A stretch of DNA of 41,949 nucleotides from Candidatus Alectryocaccomicrobium excrementavium (GCA_018716755.1 DVJN01000062.1:1-41949), one strand, 5' to 3'; positions 23,926 through 31,984 are shown, numbered from the stretch's first letter. Notes: generated by a model from the letters alone, not told the origin. Numbers and translations are program-made.

Positions 23926-24621
23926 ATGTCTTTGTTGCATGAATGGCTGGAATATCTGGATCAATGGGTGGGCCGCGGCGCATATGTCTATGGCGCGCAG
24001 GGCCAGCGTGCCGACGAGGTCGGCAATGTGAAAACCTGGATTGAACACAAATCCAAAAGCAGGGAAACGGCCAAGCGCGCCTGGGCATTTTACCAACAGC
24101 TGACCGAGTTGCTGGAGCCGGAAGAGGTGCGCTTTTTCGATTGCAGCGGGCTGGCCATGTATTTCTTTCAGACCCTCAAAAAAATTTCCAAAACCGATGT
24201 CAGCGCCAACGGCCTGTGGCGCGGCTGCACAGCGCTCAAAAAAAGCGAGCTTAAGCCCGGCGATTTTGTGTTCATCGACACCAACGGCCGCAAAACGCAT
24301 GTGGGCTATGTAGCGCGCGATGGTCAAGTGGTCGAGGCCCGGGCCAGCGGCTATGGCGTGGAAAAATTTCCGCTGGGCGCGCGGCCATGGACGCATTATG
24401 GCCGCAGCAAATGGCTGAAAAGTGAAATTGAAGGCGAAGCGCCCCTCGAACCGCCCGCCAGGGAACGCACGGTGGAACAATGGCAGCTGATTTTGCTCAC
24501 CTGGGATCCCAGCAGCCTGCCAACCTTTGGCGCGGATGGCAAATACGGCCCGGAAACCGACGCCGCCCTGCGCGCGCTGATGGAAGACGCAGAAGCCTTC
24601 CGCCAGGCAAACAACCGATAA
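23926..24621 (+). CDS. NlpC/P60 cysteine peptidase with peptidoglycan-binding tail
   Basis: This 231-residue protein has a cell-wall-hydrolase architecture. The NlpC/P60 core spans about residues 10-150: GRGAYVYGAQG near the start, the catalytic cysteine in FFDCSGLAMYF (about residue 74), LKPGDFVFID, and the catalytic His in KTHVGYV (about 125). The C-terminal part (about 185-225) contains FGADGKYGPETDAALRALM, matching a PG_binding_1 type repeat. No signal peptide is visible, which is unusual for an enzyme acting on peptidoglycan. It resembles phage-type endolysins in this, though no other phage genes are present. The ATG at 23926 follows GGGGGAGGA. The ORF track start at 23350 is a readthrough of another frame. 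A long leader hairpin may control its translation. Confidence 0.88.
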   Translation: MSLLHEWLEYLDQWVGRGAYVYGAQGQRADEVGNVKTWIEHKSKSRETAKRAWAFYQQLTELLEPEEVRFFDCSGLAMYFFQTLKKISKTDVSANGLWRGCTALKKSELKPGDFVFIDTNGRKTHVGYVARDGQVVEARASGYGVEKFPLGARPWTHYGRSKWLKSEIEGEAPLEPPARERTVEQWQLILLTWDPSSLPTFGADGKYGPETDAALRALMEDAEAFRQANNR

Positions 24622-24626
24622 CCCAC

Positions 24627-24659
24627 GGCGGGCCGCAAAACAGGCGGCCCGCCCGTTTT
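24627..24659 (+). terminator. Terminator after the NlpC/P60 gene
   Basis: GGCGGGCCGC and GCGGCCCGCC form a perfect 10-bp stem with a 7-nt loop, followed by CGTTTTG. It starts 5 nt past the stop codon. Confidence 0.8.
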
Positions 24660-24714
24660 GTCCTTCCGCGCGCAAAATCTCATCAGGCCCCTTCCCCCCG
24701 CGCCGCCGCCGTGG

Positions 24715-24720
24715 TATAAT
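24715..24720 (+). promoter_or_regulatory. Candidate -10 element for the sirtuin gene
   Basis: TATAAT lies 47 bp before the GTG start. The hexamer at -35 (TTCCCC at 17 bp) is poor. Confidence 0.4.
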
Positions 24721-24766
24721 AAACGCAAATACCAACGGGCAATCCGTGGTCGCGGAGGCGTTGATC

Positions 24767-25489
24767 GTGAAAGAAGCAAAAGACATATTGAGAGAATGGG
24801 TACAGGGCAGCGAAAATATCGTATTCTTCGGCGGCGCGGGCGTATCGACGGAGAGCGGTATCCCGGATTTCCGCAGCGAGGACGGGCTATACCGCCAATC
24901 GTTTCGGTATCCGCCGGAAACCATGCTCAGCCATACCTTTTTTCTGCGGCACACGGCGGAATTTTTTGCCTTTTACCGCGCAAAGATGATCCCACGGGGT
25001 GCAAAGCCCAATCCCGCGCATTGCGCGCTGGCACGCTGGGAAAAAGAGGGCCGCCTGCGCGCGGTCGTTACCCAGAATATCGATGGCCTGCACCAGCTGG
25101 CCGGTTCGAAAAACGTGCTCGAACTGCATGGCTCCATTCATCGCAACCACTGCATGCGTTGCGGAAATTTTTATCCGCTTTCCACCATTGAGGAAAGCGA
25201 GGGCGTGCCGCGCTGCGCTTGCGGCGGCACCATCAAACCGGACGTGGTGCTCTATGAAGAACCGCTGGATGAGGCCGTCTGGGCCGCCGCGGTGCGCGCC
25301 ATCGCGGCGGCGGACGTGCTCATCGTGGGCGGCACATCGCTTACGGTCTATCCTGCCGCCGCGCTGCTGGATGCGTACTGTGGCCAAAAACTGGTTCTCA
25401 TCAACCGGGACGCCACGGCGCGTGACAACGCAGCCAATCTGGTGCTGCGCGGCTCCATTGGCGAAATTTTCTCCAGCCTCAAAGTTTAA
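24767..25489 (+). CDS. cobB: Sir2 family NAD-dependent protein deacylase
   Basis: This 240-residue sirtuin removes acyl groups from lysines using NAD+. It has GAGVSTESGIPDFRSEDGL (NAD binding, near residue 25), TQNIDGLHQLAGS, the catalytic His in LELHGSIHRNH, and a zinc site made of CMRC and CACGG. The late VGGTSLTVYPAA and LINRDAT segments complete the Rossmann fold. Length is typical. I choose the GTG at 24767, 8 nt after GGAGG. The ORF track begins 21 nt earlier at a GTG without a site. The gene has its own promoter and lies between two terminators or promoters, so it is probably monocistronic. The acyl preference cannot be deduced safely. Confidence 0.94.
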   Translation: MKEAKDILREWVQGSENIVFFGGAGVSTESGIPDFRSEDGLYRQSFRYPPETMLSHTFFLRHTAEFFAFYRAKMIPRGAKPNPAHCALARWEKEGRLRAVVTQNIDGLHQLAGSKNVLELHGSIHRNHCMRCGNFYPLSTIEESEGVPRCACGGTIKPDVVLYEEPLDEAVWAAAVRAIAAADVLIVGGTSLTVYPAAALLDAYCGQKLVLINRDATARDNAANLVLRGSIGEIFSSLKV

Positions 25490-25629
25490 ACAAAGCTGTG
25501 CCACAGCCGCGCGGCACAAATGAACAATGTGTAAACATCGCATCCGTTCTGGAACCATTTCAATCCAGCCGCGTCTATATAGTGTCGGAACAAAAAACGA
25601 TGCGAAATCAATTGTGGAGGACATGCGTT

Positions 25630-26394
25630 ATGAAAAAGATTCTTTCTGTGGTTCTGGCTTTGAGCCTGGTTCTTTTCTCGCTTGCGGCGTTCGCGGAAAG
25701 CGAAACCATTGTGGAGCCACTGGGTGGCGTGATTGTGGAAACCGGCGAAAACGGCCTGCTGCTCGACCAGGGCGAGGCCGGCTATGTGGTGGTGCATATA
25801 AATGAGGACACGACCATCACCGGCGTGGAAGAGTTGGAAGTTGGCATGTACGTCTTTGTGCGCTACAATGGCGTGATGACCCGCTCGCTGCCGCCGCAGG
25901 TCACGGCGGAGGAAATCCAGGTGAACCGCCTTTCCGGCCCGGTAGTAGAACTGTATGACGATGGCTTTTTGATGACGGACGAAACCGTGGGCGACGTGAT
26001 CGTCCACTGGGAGAACCCGCAAAACACCGTGGCTGTGGGCGGCCCTGTGACCGTATACACCAACGGCGTGATGGCGCTCTCCATGCCCGGCCAGGTAACG
26101 GCGCTGAAGGTGGACTTCTACGCGCTGGAAGGCACGGTGTACACGCTCACCGAAACGGGCTTTGTGCTGGCCGCAGAGGATGGCGCTCTGTATGAAATCC
26201 TCGTGGGCGAGGATACCCGCATGGATGTGGAAGCTGCGCAGGGCGCGGCGGTGAAAGTGCTCTACGACGGCGCGCTTACCCGCTCCATCCCCGCACAGGC
26301 CAACGCGCTGGCCGTGGTAGCGGTGGCGGAAACCACCTCCGCCTCCACCCCCGCGCCGGAAGATAGCAGCGTGACCGTCTCCGAAAAAGAATAA
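25630..26394 (+). CDS. Exported protein of three tandem ~65-75 aa repeats
   Basis: This is a 254-residue secreted protein with no family I can name. A clear signal peptide (MKKILSVVLALSLVLFSLAAFA) ends near residue 22. The mature part consists of three homologous repeats at about 30-100, 103-168 and 169-235. Each has a strand-rich start (GGVIVETGENGLLL, GPVVELYDDGFLM, GTVYTLTETGFVLA), a middle V-x-V segment, and a conserved end of the type YNGVMTRSLPPQVTA, TNGVMALSMPGQVTA or YDGALTRSIPAQANA. A Ser/Thr/Pro tail follows, with no anchor. The ATG follows GGAGG. The repeats suggest a compact beta-rich surface or periplasm-like module. A strong terminator follows. Confidence 0.82.
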   Translation: MKKILSVVLALSLVLFSLAAFAESETIVEPLGGVIVETGENGLLLDQGEAGYVVVHINEDTTITGVEELEVGMYVFVRYNGVMTRSLPPQVTAEEIQVNRLSGPVVELYDDGFLMTDETVGDVIVHWENPQNTVAVGGPVTVYTNGVMALSMPGQVTALKVDFYALEGTVYTLTETGFVLAAEDGALYEILVGEDTRMDVEAAQGAAVKVLYDGALTRSIPAQANALAVVAVAETTSASTPAPEDSSVTVSEKE

Positions 26395-26413
26395 ATCCCC
26401 ACAAACGCGCTTT

Positions 26414-26458
26414 CGCGCCCATGGCCCGGTGTTTCCGGTCCATGGGCGCGTTGTTTTT
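26414..26458 (+). terminator. Terminator after the three-repeat exported protein
   Basis: CGCGCCCATGG and CCATGGGCGCG form an 11-bp stem, extended internally by CCGG/CCGG, followed by TTGTTTTT. It lies between convergent genes. Confidence 0.85.
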
Positions 26459-26475
26459 CCGGCGAATTCCCCGCC

Positions 26476-28026
26476 TCACGATGCGCCGCGTTCGCCGCAT
26501 TCCAGGGGCGGATGCAGCAGGAAATCAAACAGCGCCTCGCCGATGAAAGCGCGGGCCTGGGCCACCCGCCCGGCTTCCTGCGGCGTATCCATATCGCGCA
26601 CGGCAAAATAGATGGGCTTCTTTTCGCCCACATGATCGGGCGCGGCGGGATCATAGCGGCGAATGCCCAGGTTCAGGCCAAATTCATCCAGATTATCCGT
26701 GTAAGCGTGGTGCATGAACATATCCACGGTTTTCATCTGCCGCGCCTTCAAATACGCGAGCACATAGCCAGCTTCGCCCATTTTCTCCGTCATCTCCTGC
26801 ATGGGGCCGGATTGGGAATTGAAGCCCTGCTCGGAAAAAATGATGCGCCGTGGCGCGCCGCGATAGAGCATATGCGGCTGCGAAAGATAGGCTTCCAGCA
26901 CTTCCATATTTTTGAACGTGATCTTGGGCGTGGTAAGGGTAAAGTCCGGCGCGCGGTCGTGCCAGAAATCCGGCCAGCGCAGATCCTCGGGATAAGGATG
27001 GAAAGCCACGTGCCAGGGGAATTCCCCCTCGCGCGCGCTAAGCGCGGCCAGGTTCTCCAGCGCATCCCGGCTGGAATAATAGCGCAGGGGATAGTGCGGG
27101 TCGTTCGTGCTGCCGCACCAGTGATGGTCGAGGGAAGCATACACGCGGAAATGCGCGCAGTGCTTTTGCCCGCACAGCCACGCCTGCCGCAGGGCCTGCG
27201 TGTATTCGGCCATGTATTCTTCCATGGGCATCTCACCCGCGTTGCCCCAGATATACTGGCTGTCCACCTCGTTGCTGATGATCGCGCCCGCCGCGCGGCC
27301 ATATTTTCCGTCGGGCCGCGTGTAGCGCTCCGCCAGGAATTCCACGAAAGCGCGATAATAGCCCTGCCCTTCCTCCGTGCGCATGTCAAAAGCGCTGATA
27401 GCGACTTCGGGTCTGCCCCAGGCAAAGGACGGATGCATGCACGCTTCCAGCAGGGCGCGCTCGCCTGTCGAGTTGAACAGGCGCGGGGCGTTGAGCAAAA
27501 TCATGGTGACCAGCACGCCGCACCGCGCGCATTCCAGCATGTGCGCGTCCAGCGCCTCCACGGGCTCCCGCAGAAAATAGTATTCCCGGCCGTCGTGCTG
27601 GTAAGCAATGGTGTTTTCCCCCGGAACGGTGGTCATCAGCGCGAGCAGGTTGATGTTCACCGGCGATTGGCGCACGCCCAGCGCAAGCTTGTCCTCCGGC
27701 GTGCCGTGCAGCGCCTTGATGCCGCCCGGCTGCGGATAACCGGCGCGGTTCTCCGGCACATCCGCGGCAAAATCCGTCACAAACTGCGCGCCCTCCAGCG
27801 CTTCATCCCCCTGAAAAACCGTAAACCGCGAATACAGCCTGTCGTGCCCGCCCACAAAGCGGTCGATGGCAATGGTTTCGCTGGCGGCCCGCGTGTGCAC
27901 GCTGAGCGTGCGCGCTTTCCCGCCAACCACGGGCGCGCTCTCGCGCAGGATCAGGCTTTCGCCCGCCGCGCCTTCCAGGCGGAAAGCAATCTTCTCCCGC
28001 CCGGCTTCGATGGACACAATTTGCAT
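26476..28026 (-). CDS. DUF5722-like predicted glycoside hydrolase
   Basis: This 516-residue protein resembles DUF5722 proteins, which have a glycosidase-like barrel. An N-terminal beta-rich segment (about 1-110) precedes the likely catalytic domain. Two glutamates fit a retaining clan GH-A pair: one in ISNEVDSQYIWGN (about residue 249) as acid/base, and one in IIFSEQGFN (about 397) as nucleophile. Conserved-looking aromatic and histidine stretches (HVAFHPYPEDLRWPDFW, MFMHHAYTDN) lie between and after them. No signal peptide is present from the ATG at 28026, which has GGGAGG upstream, so the enzyme should be cytoplasmic and act on imported sugars. The ORF track's longer start is a basic, unlikely leader. 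A consensus promoter precedes it. The substrate is unknown. Confidence 0.75.
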   Translation of the reverse strand: MQIVSIEAGREKIAFRLEGAAGESLILRESAPVVGGKARTLSVHTRAASETIAIDRFVGGHDRLYSRFTVFQGDEALEGAQFVTDFAADVPENRAGYPQPGGIKALHGTPEDKLALGVRQSPVNINLLALMTTVPGENTIAYQHDGREYYFLREPVEALDAHMLECARCGVLVTMILLNAPRLFNSTGERALLEACMHPSFAWGRPEVAISAFDMRTEEGQGYYRAFVEFLAERYTRPDGKYGRAAGAIISNEVDSQYIWGNAGEMPMEEYMAEYTQALRQAWLCGQKHCAHFRVYASLDHHWCGSTNDPHYPLRYYSSRDALENLAALSAREGEFPWHVAFHPYPEDLRWPDFWHDRAPDFTLTTPKITFKNMEVLEAYLSQPHMLYRGAPRRIIFSEQGFNSQSGPMQEMTEKMGEAGYVLAYLKARQMKTVDMFMHHAYTDNLDEFGLNLGIRRYDPAAPDHVGEKKPIYFAVRDMDTPQEAGRVAQARAFIGEALFDFLLHPPLECGERGAS

Positions 28027-28066
28027 GAGATAAATCCTCCCTTCGTTGAGAACCTTCTTCCTCCCT

Positions 28067-28095
28067 ATCATACGAAATGACGGCTGCCTTGTCAA
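28067..28095 (-). promoter_or_regulatory. Promoter of the DUF5722-like gene
   Basis: On the minus strand a consensus TTGACA is followed after 17 bp by TATGAT, about 40 bp before the ATG. Confidence 0.75.
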
Positions 28096-28127
28096 TGCCC
28101 TGCGCCGCTTTTTGTGCCATTTTTCCT

Positions 28128-28156
28128 TTGCCTTTTGCGCGCGGCGGGTATATAAT
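28128..28156 (+). promoter_or_regulatory. Promoter of the M55 D-aminopeptidase unit
   Basis: TTGCCT is followed after 17 bp by TATAAT, 34 bp before the ATG and divergent from the DUF5722-like gene promoter. Confidence 0.65.
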
Positions 28157-28190
28157 AGAGAAAAATCCAACCAACAAGTAGGAGGAACCC

Positions 28191-28988
28191 ATGGAGGCTT
28201 ATTACATTGCCATCGATATGGAAGGCGTGGCGTGCGTGGTGGGCACGCCGGGAGAAGGATTATCGTCCAGCAGCGCCAACCGGGATTTTGCCGCGCGCGA
28301 AGCGCTGCGGGAGGCCAATGCGGCGGCGCGCGCGCTTTTCGATTGCGGCGCGCAGCGCGTGATTTTGTGGGACAACCACGGCGGCGGCGTCAATTTTGAT
28401 TATGATCAGGCCGACCCCCGCTGCGAAATTGCGCTTGGCAGCTTTCATACCCGCTTTCCGGGCATCGACGAATCGTTCGCCGGGGTGCTGTTCATCGGCT
28501 ATCACGCCAGCGCCAGCACGAAAGACGCGGCCCTTGCGCACACCTACAGTTCCAAAACCTATCAATACTACCGCATCAACGGCCGCGATGCAGGCGAAAT
28601 GGAGATCGACGCGGCCTTTGCCGGCCGCTTTGGCGTGCCGGTGCTATTCGCCGCATCCGACGAAGCGGGCGTGGCCCAGGCGCAGGCGAGCTTTGCGGGC
28701 ATTGAAACCGTCGCCGTGAAAAAGAGCTTCGGCTGGAATGCAGCCATCAGCCTGCACCCGGAAACCGCGCAGCAGCGCATCTATGCGGGTGTGAAGCGCG
28801 CCTGGCAAAAGCGCGCGTCGCTCAAGCCTTTCCGTTTTGAGGTGCCGCTGGACGTCGCCATTCGCTTCCAGCGCATTGATGCGGCCAACGCCGCCCAGCT
28901 CTACGACCGCGAGCGCAAGCCCTTCGCCTTCGAAGACCCCTATACCCGCCGCGGCCTGCTGGATGACGTGACCCAGCTGTTTGACTGA
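28191..28988 (+). CDS. M55 family D-aminopeptidase (DppA-like)
   Basis: This 265-residue zinc enzyme resembles Bacillus DppA, which releases D-amino acids from peptides such as D-Ala-D-Ala. The N-terminal IAIDMEGVA carries the expected Asp and Glu ligands (D9, E11). WDNHGGG (H63) and FIGYHASAS (H105) give the histidine ligands, and GRDAGEMEID has the expected glutamate. Length matches the family. The ATG follows AGGAGG. It is the first gene of a plus-strand unit with a GNAT acetyltransferase 14 nt downstream. A role in recycling D-amino-acid peptides from the wall is likely from the family. No peptide transporter is adjacent. Confidence 0.9.
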   Translation: MEAYYIAIDMEGVACVVGTPGEGLSSSSANRDFAAREALREANAAARALFDCGAQRVILWDNHGGGVNFDYDQADPRCEIALGSFHTRFPGIDESFAGVLFIGYHASASTKDAALAHTYSSKTYQYYRINGRDAGEMEIDAAFAGRFGVPVLFAASDEAGVAQAQASFAGIETVAVKKSFGWNAAISLHPETAQQRIYAGVKRAWQKRASLKPFRFEVPLDVAIRFQRIDAANAAQLYDRERKPFAFEDPYTRRGLLDDVTQLFD

Positions 28989-29002
28989 ATGGAGGGCGGG
29001 AT

Positions 29003-29584
29003 ATGGAATCCCCCATCATCGCCTGCGAAGGGCCTGTGGCCATCCGCAAGATGCAAAATTCGGAACACGATTTTCTCCTGATGCTCCGCTGGATGACCGA
29101 CCCGCAAACCATGCGCTATTGGGAAGGCATGCAGGAAATCTACACATACGAACGGGTGGCGCGGGAATTTGCCGAACACGGGCGGGAAGGCGTCACGCCC
29201 TGCATTATCGCCTACGCGGGGGCAGAAATCGGCTATTGCCAGTTCTGCCTCCTGAACGCGGAACTTTTCGAGGTGCCGGAGCGCGAATACGCCAGGTTCG
29301 CACGCCCGGAGGACAGGGTGTATGGCATCGACATTTTCCTGGGCGAAGTCGAATATCGCAACCGGGGCGTTGGCACCGCGTGCCTGAAAGCCCTGATGCG
29401 CGCGCTATTTGAAACCCATGGCGCGGACGCGCTGATGATCGATCCCAAAACGCACAACGCGCGCGCCATCCGCTGCTATCGCAAATGCGGCTTTCAAGAT
29501 CTGTTCATCGTGCCTCAGCGGGAATGGCAGGATGGAAAATACCACGACAGCCTGATTATGGGCGTTCGCAAGGCCGGTTTTTGA
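29003..29584 (+). CDS. GNAT family N-acetyltransferase, AAC(6')-like
   Basis: This 193-residue acetyl-CoA-dependent transferase has the GNAT core: the IDIFLGEVEYRNRGVGTACLKAL segment with the acetyl-CoA loop (about 110-135), then DPKTHNARAIRCYRKCGF (about 150-167). The latter closely resembles the C-terminal signature of aminoglycoside 6'-acetyltransferases and related chromosomal enzymes. Resistance cannot be claimed from this, because many housekeeping relatives share the motif. The ATG follows GGAGGG and lies 14 nt after the M55 peptidase, so the pair is co-transcribed. An alternative is modification of a peptide or amino acid produced by its neighbour. Confidence 0.85.
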   Translation: MESPIIACEGPVAIRKMQNSEHDFLLMLRWMTDPQTMRYWEGMQEIYTYERVAREFAEHGREGVTPCIIAYAGAEIGYCQFCLLNAELFEVPEREYARFARPEDRVYGIDIFLGEVEYRNRGVGTACLKALMRALFETHGADALMIDPKTHNARAIRCYRKCGFQDLFIVPQREWQDGKYHDSLIMGVRKAGF

Positions 29585-29643
29585 CGGCGCAGCAGCCATA
29601 TTTTTCCGGCATGACCGTTTTAATGCGGATTTTCCTCCCATAA

Positions 29644-29886
<243 letters not shown>

Positions 29887-29948
29887 GCCAGGCAGGTTGC
29901 ATCATCGGTTCCGGGCGGGGTTCCCGCCCGCGCTGTAGGATAAATCCA

Positions 29949-29985
29949 AAATTCCCCCTTTGCGCGGCGCGCAAAGGGGGAATTT
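29949..29985. terminator. Perfect 17-bp inverted repeat, bidirectional terminator
   Basis: AAATTCCCCCTTTGCGC and its exact reverse complement flank a 3-nt loop. It lies between the convergent ferredoxin and acetyltransferase genes and touches the latter's stop codon. On the minus strand it ends in AATTTTGG, and on the plus strand in AATTTGC. Upstream, GGGCGGG and CCCGCCC (about 29917-29933) form a second small hairpin. Confidence 0.75.
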
Positions 29986-29986
29986 G

Positions 29987-30541
29987 CTACTTCAGCGAGC
30001 GGATCACATGGCAGGGATTGCCCACAGCCAGGCTGTTGGCCGGAATATCCTTCGTAACCACGCTGCCCGCTCCAATTGCGCTGTTTTCGCCAATCGTCAC
30101 GCCGGGCAAAACCAAAACGCCCGTGCAGAGCCACACGTTGTCCCCAATCGTTACCGGATGGGCGTACTCCAGCCCTGCCAGGCGCTGCTCCACATCCATG
30201 GCGTGCTCCTCGGTAATCAGGCAAACGTTCGGGGCGATGAACACGTTGTTGCCAATGGTGATCTTGCCGCTATCCATCAGCTTGCAATTGACATTGAGAA
30301 AGCAGTTGTCCCCCAGGGTAACATTATAACCGTAAGTGCAAAACAGCGGCTGTTCCACCGTGCAATCGCGCCCCACCGCGCCCAGCAAATCGCGGATGGC
30401 AGCCCGGCGCGCGTCCCGCTCCAGCGGATGCATGTTGTTGTACGCATACAATTTTTGCACCGTGATATCCCGATCCGCCGCCAGTTCGGGATCGCCCGGC
30501 TGATACAGCAACCCGGCATGCGATTTTTCCTTTTCCGTCAC
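29987..30541 (-). CDS. Hexapeptide-repeat O-acetyltransferase (maltose/galactoside type)
   Basis: This 184-residue protein has the left-handed beta-helix fold of sugar O-acetyltransferases (Maa/LacA type). The N-terminal TEKEKSHAGLLYQPGDPEL is the family's helical cap. The hexapeptide repeats (DNCFLNVNCKLMDSGKITIGNNVFIAPNV and VTIGDNVWLCTGVLVLPGVTIGENSAIGAGSVV) run through the middle, and VVTKDIPANSLAVGNPCHVIR closes the helix. The predicted active-site His lies in TEEHAMD. I choose GTG at 30541 because GGGAGG lies 7 nt upstream and the family start is recovered. The ORF track's ATG at 30571 directly follows the stop of the upstream gene. It is co-transcribed with glycerol-1-phosphate dehydrogenase. 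The substrate is uncertain. Confidence 0.9.
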   Translation of the reverse strand: MTEKEKSHAGLLYQPGDPELAADRDITVQKLYAYNNMHPLERDARRAAIRDLLGAVGRDCTVEQPLFCTYGYNVTLGDNCFLNVNCKLMDSGKITIGNNVFIAPNVCLITEEHAMDVEQRLAGLEYAHPVTIGDNVWLCTGVLVLPGVTIGENSAIGAGSVVTKDIPANSLAVGNPCHVIRSLK

Positions 30542-30571
30542 AAAAATTCCTCCCTGCTTTTCCGCGCGCAT

Positions 30572-31945
30572 TTAGCGCCCCATCCGCCAGTCCAGCGGGT
30601 ATTCCCGCAGGTACTCTGCCAGAAGGCCGCACTCATCCAGCGCCTTAAAGAGCGTATAGCGCGTGCGGTAATCCTTGGCGCACCACATTGAAAGATTCAG
30701 CGTTTCGCGGTCAATGCCGCAGTCCTCGGGCGTGAGCGGTGCGCCGAGCGCTTGCAGCGCCCCATACACGCGCTCATATGGCGGCAATTGATCGATGCAG
30801 GCGCGGATTTCCGCAAACCGCTCCTGCACTCGCCCGGCGCGCCGCTTCTGCTCGTCCCAGCTGAGGAAATCGCCCTCGTTTTCCCGCATAATAGCGTTCC
30901 CGGCCTGCTCGCCATAGGCGTAGCGCATCCACGCTTCGCGTTCCGCGCGCTCCATGCGCCGCGCGCGGATGGATTCCCAGTCCAGCGCGGGCAGCCCTTC
31001 GCGCGCAAAACGCACGAAAACAGGCCACACCAGCAGCGTCGCCACGCCAACGCTGTCGCCGTGCTGCGGCGGCTTTTTGTGCGCGCGCAGCTGCGCCATA
31101 TCCCAATAATGCGAAATGTTGTGTTCCACCGAAGCCACCGCGCGCGTATGCCCCGAGATGAGAATCGTCATCCCCGCGAGCAGCAGCGCCTCAATCAAAA
31201 CCCGGATGCCCTGATCGGTTTTCGCGCGGATCTCCTCCACATTGTCCATCAGGCGGTTCACGGCGTCGAGCACAATCTGGCCGCAGACCGGGCAATAGGC
31301 CTCGCCGTTCACAATGTTTCCCAGCAGCCAATCCGTGTGGGCAATGTATTTGCCCAGCACATCACCCACCCCGGAGGCCACCATGCGCAGCGGCGCGGTT
31401 TTCAAAATATCGATATCGCACACGATGATATCCGGGCAATTGCCCGAGCGGTGAATTTTCACGCCGCGAAAGAGCAGCGGGCAAACCACGGAAGTGTACC
31501 CATCCATGGAAGGCGCCGTGCCCACGCACACCATGGGCAAATTCGCCCGCTTGGCGTTCACGCGCACAACATCCGTGATGGAACCCGACCCCACAGACAC
31601 CAGAAATTCCGTATCCGGCTGCAGGGCGAGCAGCACTTCGCCCACTGCGGTTTCATCCGGCTCCATCGCGCCCTGCCGGCAAATCACGCATTCTTCCACC
31701 ACATAGCCCGCCGCGCGCAGCGCCCGGGCCGCGCGGGCGCCGGCGATTTCCCAGGTGTTGTTATCCGCCACCAGCACGCAGTGCGTGCCCAGCGAGCGCG
31801 CCTGAATATAGCGCGGCAAATTGTCCAGAATGCCCTTACCCACATAGATATCCTGTCTGGGCTCATTGTGCCCGCAGGCGCAATCGCACGCAAGGCCGCG
31901 TATCATCAGCCTGCCATCCGCCCCGTATTCCATCGAATATCCCAT
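30572..31945 (-). CDS. egsA: sn-Glycerol-1-phosphate dehydrogenase (AraM/EgsA family)
   Basis: This 457-residue enzyme belongs to the iron-alcohol-dehydrogenase-like family that reduces dihydroxyacetone phosphate to sn-glycerol 1-phosphate. Landmarks are VSVGSGSITDVVRVNAK (NAD binding, about 115-131), CVGTAPSMDGYTS, LRMVASGVGDVLGKYIAHTDW, and the metal-binding histidine area GHTRAVASVEHNISHYWD. The C-terminal extension is longer than in compact archaeal relatives and resembles Bacillus AraM. Two cysteines follow the start (DCACGH). The start ATG follows GAGGAG, with a promoter upstream. It is co-transcribed with an acetyltransferase. A role in a minor glycerolipid or polyol pathway is inference. 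Confidence 0.9.
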   Translation of the reverse strand: MGYSMEYGADGRLMIRGLACDCACGHNEPRQDIYVGKGILDNLPRYIQARSLGTHCVLVADNNTWEIAGARAARALRAAGYVVEECVICRQGAMEPDETAVGEVLLALQPDTEFLVSVGSGSITDVVRVNAKRANLPMVCVGTAPSMDGYTSVVCPLLFRGVKIHRSGNCPDIIVCDIDILKTAPLRMVASGVGDVLGKYIAHTDWLLGNIVNGEAYCPVCGQIVLDAVNRLMDNVEEIRAKTDQGIRVLIEALLLAGMTILISGHTRAVASVEHNISHYWDMAQLRAHKKPPQHGDSVGVATLLVWPVFVRFAREGLPALDWESIRARRMERAEREAWMRYAYGEQAGNAIMRENEGDFLSWDEQKRRAGRVQERFAEIRACIDQLPPYERVYGALQALGAPLTPEDCGIDRETLNLSMWCAKDYRTRYTLFKALDECGLLAEYLREYPLDWRMGR

Positions 31946-31984
31946 GTTCGCCTCTCCTCTCGCTCTTCGCGGTATCGCACTATC

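Noticed and set aside
20270-24088. Minus-strand ORF of 1272 aa opposite the cohesin-like gene and its neighbours
   Set aside because: It crosses three real plus-strand genes and their intergenic regions, has no ribosome binding site and shows low-complexity Arg/His/Gly composition.
29003-29584. Calling the GNAT gene an antibiotic resistance gene
   Set aside because: The AAC(6')-like signature is shared by many housekeeping acetyltransferases, and no mobile element or resistance context is present.
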